Shown piece after piece: positions 46,296-58,505 of a stretch of 63,494 nucleotides of DNA; the first letter of the stretch is position 1; each line of letters opens with the position of its first letter. The notes beneath the pieces are model-generated. The model ran no database searches. It saw only the letters and a list, made by a program, of their open reading frames with translations, and was not told where the DNA came from. Made by a program: the position numbers and the translations under genes. This DNA is from Limnohabitans sp. Lineage in GTDB: Bacteria > Pseudomonadota > Gammaproteobacteria > Burkholderiales > Burkholderiaceae_C. The DNA is taken from assembly GCF_017848645.1 (NCBI RefSeq), contig NZ_JAFEIF010000044.1, positions 1 through 63,494 of the forward strand, in the 5' to 3' direction.

Positions 46296-46952
46296 ATGTC
46301 CAAAATCGATACCGCTCTTTCCCTGAACCGCCGCCATGTGCTCGTGGCCGCCTGCGCCGCCAGCTTGCTGGGGACTTCGGGCCTGGCCATGGCTGCCGAT
46401 GAGGCACCCGAGGCCTTCATCCAACGCATCACCAACGACACGCTCAACGCCATCAAGGCCGACAAGGCCCTGCGCACCGGCGACATCAACAAGGTCATGC
46501 AACTGGTCGACACGCAGCTGATGCCGCATGTGAACTTTCGCCGCATGACCGCCCTGGCCACGGGCCCGGCCTGGCGCAAAGCCACACCCGAGCAGCAAAA
46601 GCGCCTGCAAGAGGAGTTCAAGGTCCTGTTGGTGCGCACCTATTCGGGCGCCCTGAGCCAGATCACCGACCAAGTGGTGGTGGTCAAGCCCCTGCGGGCT
46701 GGTCAGGAAGACAAAAACCTGGTGGTCAACACCGAAGTGCGCGGCAAGGGTGATCCGATCCAATTGGACTACCGCCTCGAGAAAACCCCGGGCCAAGGCT
46801 CGGGCTGGATGATTTTTGACCTGAACGTGCTGGGCGTGTGGCTGATCGAGAACTACCGCAACCAGTTCACCAAAGAGATCAATGCCGGTGGCATCGATGC
46901 GCTGATTGCCAGCTTGGCCGCCCGCAACAAGTCCAACGCCAAAGCTACTTGA
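46296..46952 (+). CDS. mlaC: Periplasmic phospholipid shuttle MlaC
   Basis: A 218-residue protein with a signal peptide (HVLVAACAASLLGTSGLAMA) and the MlaC fold signatures VDTQLMPHVNFRRMTALATG, RTYSGALSQ and WMIFDLNVLGVWLIENYRNQF. It carries lipid between MlaA and the MlaFEDB complex. ATG 46296 gives a proper signal peptide; longer in-frame starts reach back into mlaA and were rejected. The gap to mlaA is 52 bp. Confidence 0.95.
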   Translation: MSKIDTALSLNRRHVLVAACAASLLGTSGLAMAADEAPEAFIQRITNDTLNAIKADKALRTGDINKVMQLVDTQLMPHVNFRRMTALATGPAWRKATPEQQKRLQEEFKVLLVRTYSGALSQITDQVVVVKPLRAGQEDKNLVVNTEVRGKGDPIQLDYRLEKTPGQGSGWMIFDLNVLGVWLIENYRNQFTKEINAGGIDALIASLAARNKSNAKAT

Positions 46953-46963
46953 TCTGGTCCGAA

Positions 46964-47239
46964 ATGAACCCCCTGAAGCTGCCCACCACCTTGCTGCATG
47001 ACCAGGCCGAAGCCTGCCTGGCGCAATGGGTGACGCAATTGCCGGCAGCCTTGCCGCCTTCGGTGGCCCTGGATGCCTCTGGATTGGCAGAGTTTGACTC
47101 CTCGGCGCTGGCCGTGCTCTTGGGCTTGCGGCGGGTGTTGACCCACAAGGGAAGTGCTTTGCGGGTCGAGGGCATGACGCCGCGCTTGCGCGAATTGGCC
47201 AGTCTTTACGGGGTGATGGACCTGCTCCAACCCGCCTGA
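46964..47239 (+). CDS. mlaB: STAS domain protein MlaB
   Basis: A 91-residue STAS protein that stabilises the MlaF ATPase. The functional Ser/Thr region is LDASGLAEFDSSALAVLLGL. ATG 46964 lies 11 bp after mlaC; the longer in-frame opening within mlaC was rejected. It closes the mla operon proper. Confidence 0.9.
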   Translation: MNPLKLPTTLLHDQAEACLAQWVTQLPAALPPSVALDASGLAEFDSSALAVLLGLRRVLTHKGSALRVEGMTPRLRELASLYGVMDLLQPA

Positions 47240-47323
47240 GTGTGGGGTTTTGAGGCTTTTTAGGGCCGATCTGCAGCGTGCACCCCGGGGTCTGCGGGTC
47301 AGCACTTAAAATAGCCCTCTCCC

Positions 47324-48255
<932 letters not shown>

Positions 48256-48259
<4 letters not shown>

Positions 48260-49011
48260 CCGGCTGGCAAACCCTGCTCTACAAAGAGGTGCTGCGTTTC
48301 TGGAAAGTCGCTTTCCAGACGGTGGGCGCTCCTGTGCTCACCTCGGTGCTGTACATGCTGATCTTTGGCCATGTGCTCGAAGACCATGTCAAGGTGTACG
48401 ACAACGTGCCCTACACCTCGTTTTTGCTGCCGGGCCTGATGATGATGGGCGTGCTGCAAAACGCTTTTGCCAACAGCTCGTCGAGCCTGGTGCAAAGCAA
48501 GATCATGGGCAGCTTGGTGTTTTTGTTGCTCACCCCCTTGTCGCACCGCAGCTGGTTTGTGGCCTATGTGGGCTCTTCGGTGGTGCGCGGACTGGCCGTG
48601 GGCTTGGGCGTGTTTGTCATCACCGGCTGGATGGTCAACATCACGTTTGTGAACCCCCTGTGGATTTTGACCTTTGCCGTCATGGGCGCGGCCATGATGG
48701 GCTCACTGGGCGTGATTGCCGGGCTGTGGGCTGAAAAGTTCGATCAGATGGCCGCTTTCCAGAACTTCATCATCATGCCCATGACGTTTTTGTCGGGCGT
48801 GTTTTATTCCATCCATTCGCTGCCGCCGTTTTGGCAAAAGCTCAGCCACCTGAACCCGTTCTTCTACATGATCGACGGTTTCCGTTACGGCTTTTTTGGC
48901 CAAAGCGATGTCTCTCCCTGGCTCAGTCTGGCGGTGGTGGGCACCGCCCTGGCCGCCATCAGTGGCCTGACCCTTCACCTTTTGCGCATCGGCTACAAAA
49001 TCCGAAGCTGA
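48256..49011 (+). CDS. ABC-2 type permease (YadH-like)
   Basis: A 251-residue membrane protein with six helices and the ABC-2 motif region LPPFWQKLSHLNPFFYMIDGFRYGF. Its ATG overlaps the ATPase stop (ATGA). The two form a homodimer-type exporter. Substrate unknown. Confidence 0.92.
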
Positions 49012-49017
49012 AACCCC

Positions 49018-49260
49018 ATGAACGCTGAGCAACTCCAAGCCATCATCGCCGCAGGCCTTTCGTGCACCCACCTCACGGTGGAGGGTGATGGCCGCCACTG
49101 GAGCGCCGTGGTCGTGTCCGAAGCCTTTGCTGGCATGCGCCCCATTGCGCGGCACCAACGGGTGTACGCCACGCTGGGCCAAAAAATGCACACCGACGAG
49201 GTGCACGCCTTGTCGATGAAAACCTTCACGCCCGCCGAATGGGCTGCGCAAGCCCCATGA
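49018..49260 (+). CDS. ibaG: BolA/IbaG family protein
   Basis: An 80-residue BolA-fold protein with CTHLTVEGDGRHWSAVVVSEAF and HQRVYATLGQKMHTDEVHALSMK. IbaG proteins bind monothiol glutaredoxin and take part in Fe-S/acid stress functions, and ibaG next to murA is a conserved arrangement. It lies 6 bp after the permease gene. Confidence 0.93.
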   Translation: MNAEQLQAIIAAGLSCTHLTVEGDGRHWSAVVVSEAFAGMRPIARHQRVYATLGQKMHTDEVHALSMKTFTPAEWAAQAP

Positions 49261-49298
49261 TCCTAAGGCCCTCGGGCCACAACGCACAGACCTGACCC

Positions 49299-50564
49299 AT
49301 GGACAAACTGAAAATTCGCGGCGGCAAACGCCTGCAAGGCACGCTCGATGTGTCGGGTGCCAAAAACGCCGCCCTGCCCGAGCTGTGCGCCGCTTTGCTG
49401 AGCGCCGAGCCTGTCACGCTGGCCAATGTGCCGCGCCTGCAAGACGTCTCGACCATGCTCAAGCTGATACGCAACATGGGCGTGACGGCCGAGCACCACG
49501 AAGACGGTCGCGTCACTCTCAATGCCGGTGGCCTGAACAACCCCGAAGCGCCTTATGAGTTGGTGAAAACCATGCGCGCTTCGGTGCTGGCGCTGGGCCC
49601 CTTGCTGGCCCGCTTTGGCCACGCCAAAGTGTCTCTTCCTGGCGGTTGCGCCATTGGCTCGCGCCCCGTAGACCAGCACATCAAAGGCCTGCAGGCCATG
49701 GGTGCGGTCATCACGGTGGACCATGGCTACATGCTGGCCAGCCTGCCCGCAGGCCGCACGCGCCTGAAGGGCGCGCACATCACCACCGACATGGTCACCG
49801 TCACCGGCACTGAAAACTTCATGATGGCCGCGGCCTTGGCCGAAGGCGAGACGGTGCTGGAAAACGCCGCCCAGGAGCCCGAGATTCCCGACCTGGCCGA
49901 GATGCTCATCAAAATGGGCGCGAAGATCGAAGGTCACGGCACACGCCGCATCCGCATTCAGGGTGTGGACCGTTTGCACGGCTGCGAGCACCAAGTGGTG
50001 GCCGACCGCATCGAAGCGGGCACCTTCTTGTGCGCCGTAGCCGCTACAGGTGGTGATGTGGTGCTGCGCCACGGCCGCGCCGACCACCTGGAAGTGGTCA
50101 TTGAAAAGCTGCGCGATGCCGGAGCCACCATCGAGGCGGGCGAGGGCTTCATCCGCATCCAGGCCAATGGCCGCCTGAAAGCCCAGAGCTTTCGCACCAC
50201 CGAATACCCGGGTTTTCCGACCGACATGCAGGCCCAATTCATGGCGCTCAACTGCATTGCGCAGGGCGCGAGCAAGGTCACCGAAACCATTTTTGAAAAC
50301 CGCTTCATGCACGTCAACGAGCTGGTGCGCTTGGGTGCGCACATCCAGATCGACGGCAAAGTGTCGGTGATCGAGGGCGTTGAAAAGCTGTCCGGTGCCA
50401 CAGTGATGGCGACTGACCTGCGCGCATCGGCGAGCTTGGTGATTGCAGGTCTCGTGGCCGAAGGCGAAACCATCGTCGACCGCATTTACCACCTGGACCG
50501 TGGCTACGACCGCATGGAATTGAAACTTCGCGGCCTGGGGGCCGACATTGAAAGAGTGAAATGA
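49299..50564 (+). CDS. murA: UDP-N-acetylglucosamine 1-carboxyvinyltransferase
   Basis: A 421-residue enzyme performing the first committed step of peptidoglycan synthesis, transfer of enolpyruvate from PEP to UDP-GlcNAc. The reactive cysteine is in [15 protein letters not shown] (fosfomycin target), so a C-to-D resistant form is not present. Other signatures are [19 protein letters not shown] and [16 protein letters not shown]. hisG starts in its stop codon. Confidence 0.97.
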   Translation: MDKLKIRGGKRLQGTLDVSGAKNAALPELCAALLSAEPVTLANVPRLQDVSTMLKLIRNMGVTAEHHEDGRVTLNAGGLNNPEAPYELVKTMRASVLALGPLLARFGHAKVSLPGGCAIGSRPVDQHIKGLQAMGAVITVDHGYMLASLPAGRTRLKGAHITTDMVTVTGTENFMMAAALAEGETVLENAAQEPEIPDLAEMLIKMGAKIEGHGTRRIRIQGVDRLHGCEHQVVADRIEAGTFLCAVAATGGDVVLRHGRADHLEVVIEKLRDAGATIEAGEGFIRIQANGRLKAQSFRTTEYPGFPTDMQAQFMALNCIAQGASKVTETIFENRFMHVNELVRLGAHIQIDGKVSVIEGVEKLSGATVMATDLRASASLVIAGLVAEGETIVDRIYHLDRGYDRMELKLRGLGADIERVK

Positions 50565-51202
50565 TCACGCTGGCCCTGTCCAAAGGACGCATCTTTGACG
50601 AAACCCTGCCGCTGCTCAAGGCCGCTGGCATCGAGGTGCTCGAAGACCCCGAAAAATCGCGCAAGCTGATCTTGCCCACCAACCAAGCCAATGTGCGCGT
50701 GGTACTGGTGCGGGCCAGCGATGTGCCCACCTATGTGGAATACGGCGGCGCCGATCTGGGCGTGACCGGTCTGGACACCCTGATCGAACACGGCGGCCAG
50801 GGCTTGTACCAGCCGCTGGACCTGAACATCGCCAAATGCCGCATGAGCGTGGCGGTGCGCGCTGACTACGACTACGCCAGTGCCGTACGAACGGGTTCGC
50901 GCCTGAAAGTGGCCACCAAATACACCACCATCGCCCGCGATTTCTTTGCGACCAAGGGTGTACACGTCGATCTCATCAAGCTCTACGGCAGCATGGAGTT
51001 GGCCCCGCTCACGGGCCTAGCCGACGCCATCGTCGATCTGGTTTCAACGGGCAACACGCTCAAGGCCAATCACTTGGTTGAAGTCGAACGCATCATGGAC
51101 ATCAGCTCGCGCTTGGTCGTGAACCAGGCTGCGCTCAAGCTCAAACAAGCGCCGATCCGCGCCATCATCGATGCCTTCGCGGGCGCGGTGAAGAAAGACT
51201 GA
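50561..51202 (+). CDS. hisG: ATP phosphoribosyltransferase, short form
   Basis: A 213-residue catalytic subunit of the first enzyme of histidine synthesis. Features are [18 protein letters not shown] and [15 protein letters not shown] for PRPP binding. The C-terminal regulatory domain of long-form HisG is absent, so by family knowledge a HisZ partner must be encoded elsewhere. Start overlaps murA by 4 bp. Confidence 0.96.
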   Translation: MITLALSKGRIFDETLPLLKAAGIEVLEDPEKSRKLILPTNQANVRVVLVRASDVPTYVEYGGADLGVTGLDTLIEHGGQGLYQPLDLNIAKCRMSVAVRADYDYASAVRTGSRLKVATKYTTIARDFFATKGVHVDLIKLYGSMELAPLTGLADAIVDLVSTGNTLKANHLVEVERIMDISSRLVVNQAALKLKQAPIRAIIDAFAGAVKKD

Positions 51203-51204
51203 AC

Positions 51205-52599
51205 ATGGGATTGCACGCCAAACCTTTGCAACTGAACACGGCAGACGCCGGTTTTGAAGCGGCCTTTGCGGCCCGCCTGCATTGGTCTGCCGACACCGAC
51301 GCCGCCATCGAGCAGCGTGTGGCCGACATCCTGGCCGACGTGCAAAAGCGTGGCGATGCGGCGGTGCTGGCGTACACCCAACGCTTTGACGGCCTGCAAG
51401 CGCCCGACGTGAAGGCTTTGGAGATCACCCAGGCCGAACTGAAGGCGGCACTCGACAGCCTGCCCGCCGCACAACGCGAAGCCCTGCAAGCCGCAGCAAG
51501 CCGGGTGCGCAAGTACCACGAAGCGCAAAAGAAAGCGTCTGGCGAGAGCTGGTCTTACCGCGACGAAGACGGCACCTTGCTCGGCCAAAAAGTCACGCCT
51601 CTCGACCGTGTGGGCATCTATGTGCCCGGTGGCAAAGCGGCTTACCCTTCTTCGGTGTTGATGAACGCCATCCCCGCCCATGTGGCCGGGGTGCAGGACA
51701 TCATCATGGTCGTGCCCACGCCCGTGCGCGGCAGCGTGGCGACGGGCGGCTCTGGAGAAGCGGCCGCTTCCAGCCGGGGTGAGCGCAATGAACTCGTCTT
51801 GGCCGCCGCCTATGTGGCGGGCGTCACGCGGGCGTTCACCGTGGGTGGTGCGCAAGCCGTGGCGGCTTTGGCCTATGGCACCGCCACCATCCCCAAAGTG
51901 GACAAGATCACTGGCCCTGGCAACGCCTATGTGGCCAGCGCCAAAAAGCGCGTGTTTGGCACCGTGGGCATCGACATGATCGCGGGCCCCTCTGAAATTT
52001 TGGTGCTGGCCGACGGCACCACCCCCGCCGAATGGGTGGCGATGGATTTGTTCAGTCAGGCCGAGCACGACGAGTTGGCGCAAAGCATCTTGCTGTGCCC
52101 CGATGCGGCCTACATCGCCGAGGTGCAGGCCGCCATTGACCGCCTGCTGCCCACCATGCCCCGCCGCGAGATCATCGCCAAGAGCCTGAACGACCGTGGT
52201 GCGCTGATCCTCACGCGCAACATGGAAGAAGCCTGCGCCATCAGCAACCGCATCGCGCCCGAGCACCTGGAGGTGTCGAGCAGCGAGCCGCACCGCTGGG
52301 AGCCGCTGCTGCGCCACGCAGGGGCGATCTTTATGGGTGCGTTTACCAGCGAGTCGCTGGGCGACTACTGCGCTGGCCCCAACCACGTGCTGCCCACCAG
52401 CGGCACGGCACGATTTTCGTCGCCGCTGGGCGTGTACGACTTCCAAAAACGCAGCAGCTTGATCGAAGTGAGTGAAGCCGGTGCCCAGACATTGGGGCGC
52501 ATCGCCGCCGAGCTGGCTTATGGCGAAGGTCTGCAAGCCCACGCCCGCGCCGCTGAACTCCGTTTGAACCCTGTGCCCCCGATGCGAGACCCGAAATGA
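51205..52599 (+). CDS. hisD: Histidinol dehydrogenase
   Basis: A 464-residue Zn enzyme oxidising histidinol to histidine in two steps. Signatures include [46 protein letters not shown] and the base/Zn residues in [11 protein letters not shown] and IAPEHLEV. Compared with usual lengths of about 430-440 it carries an extra Gly/Ala/Ser-rich stretch ([17 protein letters not shown]) before [13 protein letters not shown]; this is a surface loop and not at the active site. Confidence 0.96.
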   Translation: MGLHAKPLQLNTADAGFEAAFAARLHWSADTDAAIEQRVADILADVQKRGDAAVLAYTQRFDGLQAPDVKALEITQAELKAALDSLPAAQREALQAAASRVRKYHEAQKKASGESWSYRDEDGTLLGQKVTPLDRVGIYVPGGKAAYPSSVLMNAIPAHVAGVQDIIMVVPTPVRGSVATGGSGEAAASSRGERNELVLAAAYVAGVTRAFTVGGAQAVAALAYGTATIPKVDKITGPGNAYVASAKKRVFGTVGIDMIAGPSEILVLADGTTPAEWVAMDLFSQAEHDELAQSILLCPDAAYIAEVQAAIDRLLPTMPRREIIAKSLNDRGALILTRNMEEACAISNRIAPEHLEVSSSEPHRWEPLLRHAGAIFMGAFTSESLGDYCAGPNHVLPTSGTARFSSPLGVYDFQKRSSLIEVSEAGAQTLGRIAAELAYGEGLQAHARAAELRLNPVPPMRDPK

Positions 52600-53681
52600 G
52601 CAACGTCAGCCCCCAACTCATGCAACGCATTCGCCAAGACGTGCAGTCCATGCACGCCTATGCCATCCAGGATTCGGCGGGTATGGTCAAGCTCGACGCG
52701 ATGGAAAACCCGCACCGCCTGCCTGCTGATTTGCAAAAGGCTTTGGGCGAGCGTTTGGGCGCCTTGGCACTCAACCGCTACCCCGGCGAGCGTGTGAACG
52801 AACTGCGCCATGCGCTGGCAAGTTACGCAGGCATGCCCGAAGGCTTTGACATCATGCTGGGCAACGGCTCGGACGAGTTGATCTCTTTGCTGGCCATGGC
52901 CTGTGACGTTCCTGGTGCCAGCATCCTCTCGCCATTGCCTGGCTTTGTGATGTACGCCATGAGTGCCCAGCTGCAAGGCCTGGCCTTCCACGGCGTACCG
53001 CTCACCGCCGACTTTGAACTCGACGAAGCCGCCATGCTGGCCGCCATTGCCGAGCACAAGCCGTCCATCGTTTACCTGGCGTATCCCAACAACCCCACCG
53101 GCAACTTGTGGAACGACGACTCGATCGAAAAAATCGTCTTGGCCCAGGGCGGGCAAGGCGGCTTGGTGGTCATGGACGAGGCCTACCAGCCCTTTGCCAG
53201 CCGCAGCTACATCAACCGCATCACACGCCACACCCATGTGCTCTTGATGCGCACGCTGTCCAAGTTTGGCCTGGCTGGTGTGCGTCTGGGCTACATGATT
53301 GGCCCCAAGGCTTTGTTGGCCGAGGTGGACAAAGTGCGCCCGCCCTACAACATCAGCGTGCTCAATGCCGAGTGCGCTTTGTTTGCGCTGGAGCATGCCG
53401 AGGTTTTTGCTGCGCAGGCCCAAGACCTGCGCCAAGAGCGCACCCGTTTGATGCAAGCACTGACGGCTTTGCCGGGCGTGAAGCCTTTCCCCAGCGAAGC
53501 CAACATGATTCTGGCCCGCGTGCCCGATGCCGCCAAAACTTTTGACGGCCTGAAGGCCCACGGCGTGCTGATCAAGAACATTTCTAAAATGCACCCATTG
53601 CTGGCCAACTGCCTGCGCCTGACGGTGGGCACCGCCGCAGAAAACGACCAACTCCTTGCCGCTCTGAAAGCCTCCTTATGA
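52596..53681 (+). CDS. hisC: Histidinol-phosphate aminotransferase
   Basis: A 361-residue PLP enzyme. Motifs: [11 protein letters not shown] near the start, [36 protein letters not shown] and the PLP lysine in [17 protein letters not shown]. Start overlaps hisD and its end overlaps hisB, both by 4 bp. Confidence 0.96.
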   Translation: MSNVSPQLMQRIRQDVQSMHAYAIQDSAGMVKLDAMENPHRLPADLQKALGERLGALALNRYPGERVNELRHALASYAGMPEGFDIMLGNGSDELISLLAMACDVPGASILSPLPGFVMYAMSAQLQGLAFHGVPLTADFELDEAAMLAAIAEHKPSIVYLAYPNNPTGNLWNDDSIEKIVLAQGGQGGLVVMDEAYQPFASRSYINRITRHTHVLLMRTLSKFGLAGVRLGYMIGPKALLAEVDKVRPPYNISVLNAECALFALEHAEVFAAQAQDLRQERTRLMQALTALPGVKPFPSEANMILARVPDAAKTFDGLKAHGVLIKNISKMHPLLANCLRLTVGTAAENDQLLAALKASL

Positions 53682-54268
53682 ACCGCACCGCTGCAGTCAC
53701 CCGCAAGACCGCCGAGACGAACATCCGCGTCGCCATCAACCTGGACGGCACGGGTCAAGCCAAGCTGGCCAGCGGCATCGGTTTTCTAGACCACATGCTC
53801 GACCAGATCGCCCGCCACGGCCTGATTGACCTCGACATCGCTTGCGAGGGTGACCTGCACATCGACGGCCACCACACCGTGGAAGACATCGGCATCACCT
53901 TGGGCCAAGCCTTTGCGCAAGCGATTGGCGACAAAAAAGGCATCCGCCGTTATGGCCACGCTTACGTGCCGCTCGACGAGGCTTTGAGCCGCGTGGTGGT
54001 GGATTTTTCGGGCCGCCCCGGTTTGCACATGGACGTGAACTTCACCTCCGGCTCGCTGGGTACGCTGGACACGCAACTGGTTTATGAGTTCTTCCAGGGC
54101 TTTGTGAACCACGCCCTGTGCACGCTGCACATCGACAACCTCAAGGGAGTGAACGCTCACCACCAGTGCGAGACCATCTTCAAGGCCTTCGCCCGCGCCG
54201 TGCGTGCGGCACTCGAGCTGGACCCCCGCTCGGCAGGCGTGATCCCATCGACCAAGGGAAGTCTCTGA
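53678..54268 (+). CDS. hisB: Imidazoleglycerol-phosphate dehydratase
   Basis: A 196-residue monofunctional HisB (no phosphatase domain). Two metal-binding repeats are [16 protein letters not shown] with [11 protein letters not shown], and [11 protein letters not shown] with [16 protein letters not shown]. Phosphatase activity (HisN) must come from another gene. Confidence 0.97.
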   Translation: MNRTAAVTRKTAETNIRVAINLDGTGQAKLASGIGFLDHMLDQIARHGLIDLDIACEGDLHIDGHHTVEDIGITLGQAFAQAIGDKKGIRRYGHAYVPLDEALSRVVVDFSGRPGLHMDVNFTSGSLGTLDTQLVYEFFQGFVNHALCTLHIDNLKGVNAHHQCETIFKAFARAVRAALELDPRSAGVIPSTKGSL

Positions 54269-54270
54269 GC

Positions 54271-54927
54271 ATGAGCGTCAATCGCGTTGCAGTGGTGGAC
54301 TACGGCATGGGCAATCTGCGCAGCGTGGCGCAGGCGGTGATGCATGCCGCCTCCAGCGTGGACCATGCCGAAGTCACCGTCACATCCGATCCGCAAGTCG
54401 TGCGCGACGCGCACCGCGTGGTTTTGCCGGGGCAGGGCGCCATGCCCGACTGCATGCGCGAGCTGCGCGAGTCGGGCTTGATGGAAGCAGTGCTTGAAGC
54501 CGCTGCCAGCAAACCCCTGTTTGGTGTGTGTGTGGGCATGCAAATGCTGCTGGACCACAGCGACGAAGGCGATACGCCGGGCCTCGGCTTGATCCCCGGG
54601 CGCGTGGTCAAGTTCGATTTGGCCGGACGCATCCAGCCCGATGGCACCCGCTACAAAGTGCCGCAAATGGGCTGGAACCAAGTTTGGCAAGACCAACCAG
54701 CGCATGCCCTGTGGCAAGGCGTCGAGGACGGCAGCTGGTATTATTTTGTGCACAGCTTTTATACCCAAGTGGCCAACCCGGCGCACAGCGCGGCCCAGTC
54801 CGATTACGGCGGCCGCTTTGCTTGCGCCATTGCCCGTGACAACATATTTGCCACCCAGTTTCACCCCGAAAAAAGCGCGGCCCAAGGTTTGGCCTTGTTC
54901 CGCAATTTCCTCCACTGGCAGCCTTGA
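54271..54927 (+). CDS. hisH: Imidazole glycerol phosphate synthase glutamine amidotransferase subunit
   Basis: A 218-residue class I glutamine amidotransferase. The nucleophile is in [10 protein letters not shown] and the His/Glu of the triad in TQFHPEKS. It begins [18 protein letters not shown], fixing the start at ATG 54271. It works with HisF, encoded downstream. Confidence 0.96.
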   Translation: MSVNRVAVVDYGMGNLRSVAQAVMHAASSVDHAEVTVTSDPQVVRDAHRVVLPGQGAMPDCMRELRESGLMEAVLEAAASKPLFGVCVGMQMLLDHSDEGDTPGLGLIPGRVVKFDLAGRIQPDGTRYKVPQMGWNQVWQDQPAHALWQGVEDGSWYYFVHSFYTQVANPAHSAAQSDYGGRFACAIARDNIFATQFHPEKSAAQGLALFRNFLHWQP

Positions 54928-54974
54928 GAAGTTTTCACTGCCGTTTTTCAGCCCTCAGCCTTTTTTAATTCGCC

Positions 54975-55715
54975 ATGATTCTGATCCCCGCCATTGACCT
55001 CAAAGACGGCCATTGCGTTCGCCTCAAGCAGGGCGATATGGACCAAGCCACGACTTTTGGCGAAGACCCCGCCGCCATGGCGCGCACCTGGCTCGAAAAA
55101 GGCGCCCGCCGTCTGCACCTGGTGGATCTGAACGGTGCCTTCGCGGGCAAGCCGCAAAACTTCAGCGCCATCAAGTCCATCCTCAAGGCCGTGGGCGACG
55201 ACATCCCGGTGCAGCTCGGTGGTGGCATCCGCGATCTGGACACGATTGAAAAATACATCGACAGCGGCCTGCGCTACGTCATCATCGGCACCGCCGCCGT
55301 CAAGAACCCCGGCTTTTTGAAAGACGCCTGCACCGCCTTTGGCGGCCACATCATCGTCGGCCTGGACGCCAAAGACGGCAAAGTCGCCACCGACGGCTGG
55401 AGCAAGCTCACCGGCCACGAAGTGGTGGACTTGGCCAAGAAGTTCGAAGACTGGGGCGTCGAGTCCATCATCTACACCGACATCGGCCGTGACGGCATGC
55501 TCAGCGGCATCAACATCGATGCCACCGTCAAGCTTGCCCAAGCTCTGACCATCCCCGTGATCGCATCGGGCGGCCTGTCCAACATGGCCGACATCGAGCA
55601 GCTGTGCGCTGTCGAAGACGAAGGCGTGGAAGGCGTGATCTGCGGCCGCGCCGTGTATTCGGGTGACCTCGACTTCGCGCTGGCGCAGCAACGCGCCGAC
55701 GAACTCAACGGCTGA
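54975..55715 (+). CDS. hisA: ProFAR isomerase (1-(5-phosphoribosyl)-5-[(phosphoribosylamino)methylideneamino]imidazole-4-carboxamide isomerase)
   Basis: A 246-residue (beta/alpha)8 barrel. Catalytic aspartates lie in [11 protein letters not shown] and [11 protein letters not shown]. Phosphate loops are QLGGGIR and ASGGLSN. A 47-bp gap separates it from hisH. Confidence 0.97.
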   Translation: MILIPAIDLKDGHCVRLKQGDMDQATTFGEDPAAMARTWLEKGARRLHLVDLNGAFAGKPQNFSAIKSILKAVGDDIPVQLGGGIRDLDTIEKYIDSGLRYVIIGTAAVKNPGFLKDACTAFGGHIIVGLDAKDGKVATDGWSKLTGHEVVDLAKKFEDWGVESIIYTDIGRDGMLSGINIDATVKLAQALTIPVIASGGLSNMADIEQLCAVEDEGVEGVICGRAVYSGDLDFALAQQRADELNG

Positions 55716-55736
55716 TCCTTTCCCTCGCTATTGCAC

Positions 55737-56591
55737 ATGAGCGCTCAGGCCACTTGTCGCGACACCGCGTTCGCGGGCCTGCCCACTTGCGAGTTGACGC
55801 TGCCGCAAGGCGACCGCCTGCGGGTCGCGCTGCACGGTGCGCATCTGTTGTCTTGGGTGTCGGGCGGGCAAGAGCGCCTGTACCTCAGCCCCCATAGCGT
55901 GATGGACGGCAAAGCCGCCATTCGTGGCGGTGTTCCCGTGTGCTTTCCGCAGTTCAACCAACGCGGCCCAATGGCCGAGCGCCTGCCCAAACACGGTTTT
56001 GCCCGCAACGTGGCCTGGCAGGCCGATGCGCCCGAACTGGGAGCCGAGCATGCCCGCCTCACGTTGCGTCTGAACGACAACTTTCAGACCAGCACCTGGT
56101 GGCCCCAAGCCTTTGCCTTGGCGCTGCACATCGACCTGAGCCCGGGTGCCGTGCAACTGACGCTGGACGTGCACAACACAGACACCCAAGCGCTGGCGTT
56201 CTCTGGTGCACTGCACACCTATTTGGCCGTGCCCGACGTGACGCAGGCCACGCTGCAGGGCCTGGGCGGTCAGCCCGAGTGGGATTCACTCACCGACACC
56301 CATGCGCAAGCGGCCGATACGATCCGCTTTACCGCCGAGTTTGACCGCGTGTATGAAGCCGGGCCACAGCCCCTGACGCTGAACCAGACCCTGCACATCA
56401 GCCAAAGCCCGAGCTGGGCCAACACCGTGGTCTGGAACCCCGCGCAAGACCTGTGCAAGCGCCTGGCCGACATGCCCGAAGACGGCTGGCAGCAGATGCT
56501 GTGTGTCGAAGCCGCTCAGGTCTACACGCCCATCACCTTGCCTGCGGGCGGGCGCTGGGCGGGCTGGCAGCGCTTGGCTTTGCGTGCATGA
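55737..56591 (+). CDS. D-hexose-6-phosphate mutarotase (aldose 1-epimerase-like, YeaD type)
   Basis: A 284-residue galactose-mutarotase-fold protein. YeaD-type signatures are GVPVCFPQFNQRGPMAERLPKHGFARN (first catalytic His), FSGALHTYLAVPD (second His) and the region MLCVEAAQV with acidic residues. It would interconvert anomers of glucose 6-phosphate and similar sugars. ATG 55737 is used; the TTG at 55731 is less likely. It is unusual in lying between hisA and hisF, and the next small gene starts in its stop codon. Confidence 0.88.
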   Translation: MSAQATCRDTAFAGLPTCELTLPQGDRLRVALHGAHLLSWVSGGQERLYLSPHSVMDGKAAIRGGVPVCFPQFNQRGPMAERLPKHGFARNVAWQADAPELGAEHARLTLRLNDNFQTSTWWPQAFALALHIDLSPGAVQLTLDVHNTDTQALAFSGALHTYLAVPDVTQATLQGLGGQPEWDSLTDTHAQAADTIRFTAEFDRVYEAGPQPLTLNQTLHISQSPSWANTVVWNPAQDLCKRLADMPEDGWQQMLCVEAAQVYTPITLPAGGRWAGWQRLALRA

Positions 56592-56839
56592 TGCAAGCAA
56601 CTTTGGATTGGGAAAAAATGAATCAGATGATGTCAATTGAACAGGCACGCAGCAGCAGCCTGAGAGGATCGGTAGCTGCCATGGCCAGGGCGGCCAATCA
56701 AGCCCGGCGAACGGCTGCGCAAACCCAAACCGCTGTGGTGGTCGAGCGCAATGGCGTTCTAGAGCATCTGTACATCTCGGCCACACAAGCCGACATCAAG
56801 CCCATCACCGTCTCTATCGAACCGCAAGAGGGTCACTGA
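56588..56839 (+). CDS. Hypothetical protein (83 residues) between mutarotase gene and hisF
   Basis: The frame starts at ATG 56588, overlapping the mutarotase stop; an internal ATG at 56618 (MNQMMSIEQARSS) is an alternative. The product is basic and Ala-rich with a helical segment SSSLRGSVAAMARAANQARR followed by a beta-like half TAVVVERNGVLEHLYI. No family recognised. Its stop is 3 bp before hisF, so it is transcribed in the his operon. Confidence 0.55.
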   Translation: MMQATLDWEKMNQMMSIEQARSSSLRGSVAAMARAANQARRTAAQTQTAVVVERNGVLEHLYISATQADIKPITVSIEPQEGH

Positions 56840-56842
56840 AAC

Positions 56843-57643
<801 letters not shown>

Positions 57644-57935
57644 TGCGCTGGTCAATCGATCAGCTCGTAGGTAAGGCATCCAGGTGGTCTGAGGTTGCTG
57701 ACCTGATTCTCCCTTGCGTTCATTGGCCAGCATGGTCAAAAGCACCTCGACGTCGGTCTCACCATTTCACACGGTTGGCGCACGCTCCCAGCCCTTGGGT
57801 GACGCTACAGTGGATAAAAAACGAATCCAATAGAATTAAATTACCTGGATTTTAAAGCTATAGTGCAGGTACCGAACCCGCTCGTGAATCTGATTGAGCA
57901 AGCGTGTGGTTTGCAAGGAAGGATCACCGGATTTC

Positions 57936-58487
57936 ATGGCAAATTTAAATCCGAATGAAACGGCAGTGCGTGTGCATGGAAGTCAAGGCGCAATGCCGAT
58001 TACTCAGGATCAAGCGGTTGCAATTATTGACTTCATGGCTGCCGCCGCCAAGCTCCGGGCCATGGAAGTTATTCGCTCCGACCGATTTCTTGGTGATATA
58101 GGCGAATTTTTAGCAGCCTCAGAGTTTGAACTTCAACTGGCAAAATCGTCGCGCCAAGAAGGGCACGACACAGAAGGCGAAACAGACCGAGTGCAAATTA
58201 AATTTCACAATTCTCCGACGCGAACGAACATCAGCCTCGGCAAACCTACGAAATATGACCGAGTACTAATAGTGGTCGGACCTGACAGCCTTCTCCACCC
58301 AGCAGGTTGCTACGCCGGGAAGTACTGCTTCTACGAGTTCAATGCACAACACGTTCAGCAGAACTTTTCCACTAAAAAGGCTTATTCCTGCGGAAAAAAG
58401 GCGTTACTCGACCCTATACGCGCTCTAACCCTTCATTCGACCGGTCCTGCGGGGAAATCCACGCAGGCTGATAAATTAAAAAGTTAG
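57936..58487 (+). CDS. Hypothetical protein, DUF6998-like (first gene after the his operon break)
   Basis: A 183-residue soluble protein. The segment DIGEFLAASEFELQLAKSSR with RVQIKFHNSPTRTNISLG and YDRVLIVVGPDSLL matches, from memory, DUF6998-type proteins, which have a nuclease-like layout (E-x(n)-D-x-V-Q-x-K). The likely acidic and Lys residues are in DRVQIK. Residues after about 165 (LTLHSTGPAGKST) are encoded by an attC-like site and not by the domain, typical of integron cassettes. An upstream TTG start at 57894 is possible; ATG 57936 was chosen. The 290 bp upstream contain no other gene. Confidence 0.6.
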   Translation: MANLNPNETAVRVHGSQGAMPITQDQAVAIIDFMAAAAKLRAMEVIRSDRFLGDIGEFLAASEFELQLAKSSRQEGHDTEGETDRVQIKFHNSPTRTNISLGKPTKYDRVLIVVGPDSLLHPAGCYAGKYCFYEFNAQHVQQNFSTKKAYSCGKKALLDPIRALTLHSTGPAGKSTQADKLKS

Positions 58488-58489
58488 CC
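58423..58489 (+). repeat. attC-like recombination site
   Basis: CTCTAAC at 58423-58429 and GTTAGCC at 58483-58489 are the outer inverse and core boxes (CTAAC pairs with GTTAG). Between them CCTGCG at 58446-58451 pairs with CGCAGG at 58462-58467. The 67-bp layout is that of an integron attC site with a short variable terminal loop. The R boxes deviate slightly from RYYYAAC/GTTRRRY. Confidence 0.6.
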
Positions 58490-58505
58490 TTCATAAGTAC
58501 AGTCT

